Part shown: positions 61,031 to 64,000 of the stretch, in pieces
Layout: each line of letters starts with the position of its first letter
Position numbering within the stretch: the first letter of the stretch is position 1
Assembly: GCF_012933385.1 (NCBI RefSeq)
Contig: NZ_JABBPN010000020.1
Location: forward strand, 1 to 64,000
DNA length: 64,000 nucleotides
Direction: 5' to 3'
Source of the DNA: Paenibacillus lemnae
GTDB taxonomy: Bacteria; Bacillota; Bacilli; Paenibacillales; Paenibacillaceae
Notes under the pieces: generated by a model
Told to the model about the DNA's origin: nothing
What the model saw: the letters and a program-made list of their open reading frames with translations, nothing else
The model's database searches: none
Program-made: the position numbers and the translations under genes

Positions 61031-62060
61031 TGCTGACTTGACCGCTGTTGTCTCTAATGAGGGCCTCACCAAACTCAGAGAACGCAAGATATGGCGTATC
61101 TGGATAACCTTCGCCTTCCTCACCCTCGCACTGATCAGTGTGACAGTAAGCATCAGCAAGGGAGCGATGACGATTCCTTGGCGTGAGGTATGGAGTCATC
61201 TGCTGCTTGGCGGAGAAGGACCGGCGAGGGAGGTCATTTGGAATATCCGTTTCCCACGGACGCTGATTGGTGCGATGGTTGGCATCAACCTCGCTCTTGC
61301 GGGTGCGATCCTTCAAGGTATTATGAAAAATCCTCTCGCTGATCCCCAGATTATTGGAGTTAATGCGGGAGCTGGGTTTTTCGCTATCATTCTGTTGATT
61401 TTATACCCTCAATATAATCATTTACTGACACCTGTCGCTTTTGCGGGTGCCGTGCTTGCTTGTCTGATCATTTATATTCTGAGCTGGAAAGATGGAATCA
61501 GACCTATCCGGGTCATTCTTGCAGGTGTGGCGGTCTCCGCTTTTTTCGGAGCTGGTATAACGGGACTTCTGGTCTTCTACAGTGATCGTGTTCATGGTGC
61601 CATGATGTTCATGGCTGGCAGCTTGTCTACTCGAAGCTGGCCTCAGTTCGAGACCCTGCTTCCATACACTGTAATTGGTGTTGTATTGGCTCTTTGCTTT
61701 GCAAGAAAGCTGAACATTCTGCTCCTTGGTGATGAAAATGCACGCAGCCTGGGATTACATGTGGAATGGACGCGCCTGCTTCTTACAGCAGTGGCAGCAC
61801 TTCTGGCGGCAAGCGCTGTGGCCATCGTAGGACTGCTCGGTTTTGTAGGCCTCATTGTGCCTCACGCAGCCAGACTGCTGGTAGGCAATGATTATCGCAT
61901 TTTGCTCCCGGCATCTGCCTTGCTGGGCATCGGCGTAGTCACGCTTAGTGATACGCTGGCAAGAGTCACATTCGCACCAACCGAAGTGCCTGTGGGTGTA
62001 GTTATGGCCGTGATCGGTGCACCATTTTTTCTCTACCTGCTGCGCAGGGAAGCACGATGA
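61017..62060 (+). CDS. FecCD-family iron-complex permease
   Basis: A 347-residue permease with about nine or ten helices. It has the family segments RFPRTLIGAMVGINLALAGA (helix 2 and coupling), GVNAGAGFFA and GLIVPHAARLLVG. It is a single permease, so it should act as a homodimer. The start overlaps the binding-protein gene by 14 bases, which suggests translational coupling; GGAG lies ten bases ahead. The ATPase gene follows after 16 bases. Confidence 0.92.
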   Translation: MEINNADLTAVVSNEGLTKLRERKIWRIWITFAFLTLALISVTVSISKGAMTIPWREVWSHLLLGGEGPAREVIWNIRFPRTLIGAMVGINLALAGAILQGIMKNPLADPQIIGVNAGAGFFAIILLILYPQYNHLLTPVAFAGAVLACLIIYILSWKDGIRPIRVILAGVAVSAFFGAGITGLLVFYSDRVHGAMMFMAGSLSTRSWPQFETLLPYTVIGVVLALCFARKLNILLLGDENARSLGLHVEWTRLLLTAVAALLAASAVAIVGLLGFVGLIVPHAARLLVGNDYRILLPASALLGIGVVTLSDTLARVTFAPTEVPVGVVMAVIGAPFFLYLLRREAR

Positions 62061-62076
62061 TCGGGAGGATACAGAG

Positions 62077-62865
62077 ATGACGTTGTTAAAATTGGATGAG
62101 GTCACTTTAGGCTATCGCCAAAACTTGATCATTGACGGCATGAGCCTGGATGTGGAAGCAGGCAAGATCTATACCATTATAGGGCCCAACGGATCGGGCA
62201 AAAGCACAGTATTGAAAACGCTCAGCCGCAATCTGAAGCCGTTGAAAGGTACAGCTTATCTGCAGCAGCGCAACCTCTTCACCATCCCTGGTAAAGAGTT
62301 GGCGACCCGGATGGCCGTATTAAACCAGAAGCCAAGAGCCCCCGAGGACCTCACCGTACTGGATCTGGTAGAGCATGGTCGCTTTCCTCACCGTAAAAGG
62401 TGGCGTAAAGGCGCAGCCGATGACAAAAAAATCGTCGATTGGGCAATGTCACAGACCGGTGTGTCGCCTATGGCTGAACGGAAGCTGGACAGCCTGTCTG
62501 GTGGAGAGGGACAGCGAGCCTGGCTGGCCATGGCCCTGGCACAGCAGCCGTCTATACTCCTGTTAGATGAACCGACTACCTACCTGGATATTAATCATCA
62601 GTTAGAAATGATGGAATTAGTGAAACAACTGAACGCTGATTTGGGATTAACCGTCGTGATGATCCTTCACGATATTCAGCATGCCATTCAATATTCCGAT
62701 TATATCGTCGTTATTAAAAACGGCCGGATCTACAGCAGTGGTCGTCCGCAGCAGGTCATTAACGAAAAGATGTTCGAAGAGGTATTTACAGTAACCGCAG
62801 CAGTAGGTCAAAGTGAACGAACGGGCAATGTCGCTTTTGAAATCACAGGATTGATACGGAGGTAA
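62077..62865 (+). CDS. Iron-complex ABC importer ATPase (FecE/FhuC type)
   Basis: A 262-residue cytoplasmic ATPase with Walker A GPNGSGKST, signature LSGGEGQRAWLAMALAQ, Walker B ILLLDEPTTYLD and the His switch ILHDIQHA. It drives the FecCD permease. GGGAGG lies eight bases before the ATG at 62077; an earlier in-frame ATG at 62017 is inside the permease gene. The ferredoxin gene begins one base after its stop. Confidence 0.93.
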   Translation: MTLLKLDEVTLGYRQNLIIDGMSLDVEAGKIYTIIGPNGSGKSTVLKTLSRNLKPLKGTAYLQQRNLFTIPGKELATRMAVLNQKPRAPEDLTVLDLVEHGRFPHRKRWRKGAADDKKIVDWAMSQTGVSPMAERKLDSLSGGEGQRAWLAMALAQQPSILLLDEPTTYLDINHQLEMMELVKQLNADLGLTVVMILHDIQHAIQYSDYIVVIKNGRIYSSGRPQQVINEKMFEEVFTVTAAVGQSERTGNVAFEITGLIRR

Positions 62866-62866
62866 G

Positions 62867-63277
62867 ATGATGGACAAACATAAAGCTGTACCGAAAGTAC
62901 TGACGGAAGAGGAACGGCAAAAAAAGCGTGCGCTGTCCAAGCGTTTGATGAGCAGCATGAAGCAGCATGTTCTGGTCTGCAATGGCGGATGCTGTACCAT
63001 TAGAGGAGACAGCGAGGCGGTGCTGCAATCCTTTAAAGAAGCCGTGGAGCTTTACGATACCGAGAACTCTATTCGAGTTACCGCTACCCAATGTCTGTCG
63101 CGCTGCGGTGATGCCTGCTCTGTTGTCGTGTACCCTGAGGGGGCCTGGTACAAGCATCTGAAACCGGAGGATATTGCAGCATTTGTCCAAGAGCATCTAT
63201 TAAAGCAAAACCTCAAAGAGAGCCATTTGAGTTATCTGTACGAACAGGGACAATTTGTTTCCCGAGAAGCAACCTGA
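62867..63277 (+). CDS. Thioredoxin-like [2Fe-2S] ferredoxin, possible siderophore reductase partner
   Basis: A 136-residue soluble protein. The C-terminal part is a thioredoxin-like ferredoxin with VCNGGCCTIRG and TQCLSRCGDACSVVVYPEG, whose cysteines fit a [2Fe-2S] site, and ends with IAAFVQEHL. The first 35 residues are charged and helical. It is translationally linked to the ATPase gene (stop TAA one base before ATG; GGAGG upstream). Its place at the end of an iron-import operon suggests it supplies electrons to release iron from the imported complex. That role is inferred, and a metal-sensing role is an alternative. Confidence 0.9.
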   Translation: MMDKHKAVPKVLTEEERQKKRALSKRLMSSMKQHVLVCNGGCCTIRGDSEAVLQSFKEAVELYDTENSIRVTATQCLSRCGDACSVVVYPEGAWYKHLKPEDIAAFVQEHLLKQNLKESHLSYLYEQGQFVSREAT

Positions 63278-63278
63278 A

Positions 63279-64000
63279 TTACCCTCGGATAATAATAAAA
63301 GTCATATACCCTGCAAACAGGGCTGTCAGGAATAAACCTTCCAATCTGCTGATCTTGCTGCCGGTCCTGGCCATGACGAACAAAATCACGGTAATTGCAA
63401 TTAAAATAAGCATGTCCAAGGTCATGCTGCCCTCGACACGAAGGGGTGAAATTACTGCTGACAAACCCAAAACAAAAAGAATATTAAAAATGTTGCTGCC
63501 GACAATGTTCCCGACCGCAATCTCATTTTCCCCTTTTAAAGCTGCTGCAACAGAAGTCACAAGCTCTGGGAGGGATGTACCGGCAGCCACAATCGTCAGA
63601 CCCACCAGCGTTTCACTCATTCCCCACTGCAGAGCGATCATGGTGCTGTTTTGAACGACAAGATGACCACCGTAAATAATAGCACCTAGACCCGCCAGTC
63701 CAAAAATCAGATTCCTGCCCAAGGGCGGCCGGTCAGCGGGGTTGTGTTCCGCAGCACTGCTCTCTCTGCTGTTCCTTGCGACTTCTATTAGGTAATACAG
63801 AAAAATGACCAAGAACGACAACAGAATCAAGCCATCCCCTCTTGTCACTGTGTTCGTATCCATCCCCTGCAGGGATACATCGCTGACCAGGATGAGCAGA
63901 ACGACACTTGCCAGAAGTGTAAACGGGATTTCCTTTTTGATCGTTTCACTCTGCACCTTAATGACGATAACTAACGCAGTCAGTCCAAGGATCAGCGTGG
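63279..64000 (-). CDS. CaCA-family Ca2+/Na+ exchanger, 5' end cut by window edge
   Basis: The C-terminal two-thirds of a YrbG-type exchanger. The frame stays open to the window edge, and the segment beyond the first in-frame GTG (63956) still reads as a membrane helix (LILGLTALVIVI), so the true start lies outside. The second alpha-repeat GTSLPELVTSVAAALKGENE and GNIVGSNIFNILFVLG is visible. It exchanges Ca2+ for Na+ or H+. It is convergent with the iron-import operon, one base from its stop, with no terminator between. Confidence 0.9.
   Translation of the reverse strand, partial: TLILGLTALVIVIKVQSETIKKEIPFTLLASVVLLILVSDVSLQGMDTNTVTRGDGLILLSFLVIFLYYLIEVARNSRESSAAEHNPADRPPLGRNLIFGLAGLGAIIYGGHLVVQNSTMIALQWGMSETLVGLTIVAAGTSLPELVTSVAAALKGENEIAVGNIVGSNIFNILFVLGLSAVISPLRVEGSMTLDMLILIAITVILFVMARTGSKISRLEGLFLTALFAGYMTFIIIRG

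Overview
The window looks like a chromosomal segment of a Paenibacillus-type Bacillota (about half G+C). The evidence is strong AGGAGG ribosome sites with ATG/GTG/TTG starts, S-layer (SLH) anchored secreted enzymes, LplB/YtcP-type sugar permeases with YesM/YesN-type regulators, CcpA-like cre boxes, and a pspA-ydjGHI operon as in Bacillus subtilis. I see no phage, insertion sequence, CRISPR array, rRNA or tRNA.

Layout. 0.2-11 kb: a giant cell-wall-anchored amylopullulanase diverges from a cytoplasmic GH3 glycosidase across a 347-base control region full of LacI/CcpA-type operators. 11-17.7 kb: a VWA lipoprotein, a small unknown protein, a MATE exporter, an ECF sigma factor with a DUF4179 partner, and a DUF2500 protein behind an ECF-type promoter. 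17.7-22.6 kb: a nupNOPQ-type nucleoside importer with a perfect PurR box at its promoter. 22.7-31 kb: a Ca2+-type P-ATPase, two secreted/anchored glycosidases (GH30, GH3 with PA14), an SGNH hydrolase and a 50-residue DUF1540 protein. 31.2-34.5 kb: a VTC / DUF4956 / CotH operon. 34.7-39.5 kb: a small membrane protein, then the pspA-ydjG-ydjH-ydjI envelope-stress operon and a membrane protein.

39.6-45.8 kb: a membrane-bound AraC regulator followed by two permeases and a lipoprotein, an oligosaccharide importer with cre boxes. 45.9-49.1 kb: an SLH-anchored 5'-nucleotidase and a DUF421 protein. 49.1-56 kb: a second importer (LplB permease, frameshifted YtcP permease, lipoprotein) with its YesM/YesN two-component system. 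56.1-58.4 kb: an arginine-deiminase-fold enzyme, then a TIR / deoxyribosyltransferase-like protein and a 58-residue charged protein ended by one terminator. 58.5-63.3 kb: a stalk-domain secreted protein and a siderophore-type ABC importer with a [2Fe-2S] ferredoxin. The right edge cuts a Ca2+/Na+ exchanger.

Theme: extracellular polysaccharide breakdown and uptake of the products under catabolite control, plus nucleoside, iron and envelope-stress functions. Neither sugar importer encodes an ATPase, so both probably share an MsmX-like ATPase encoded elsewhere. The most open questions are the TIR-like protein, the VTC-CotH operon, the frameshifted permease, a three-way-junction fold at 30.05-30.12 kb and the 11-residue repeats of the VWA lipoprotein.
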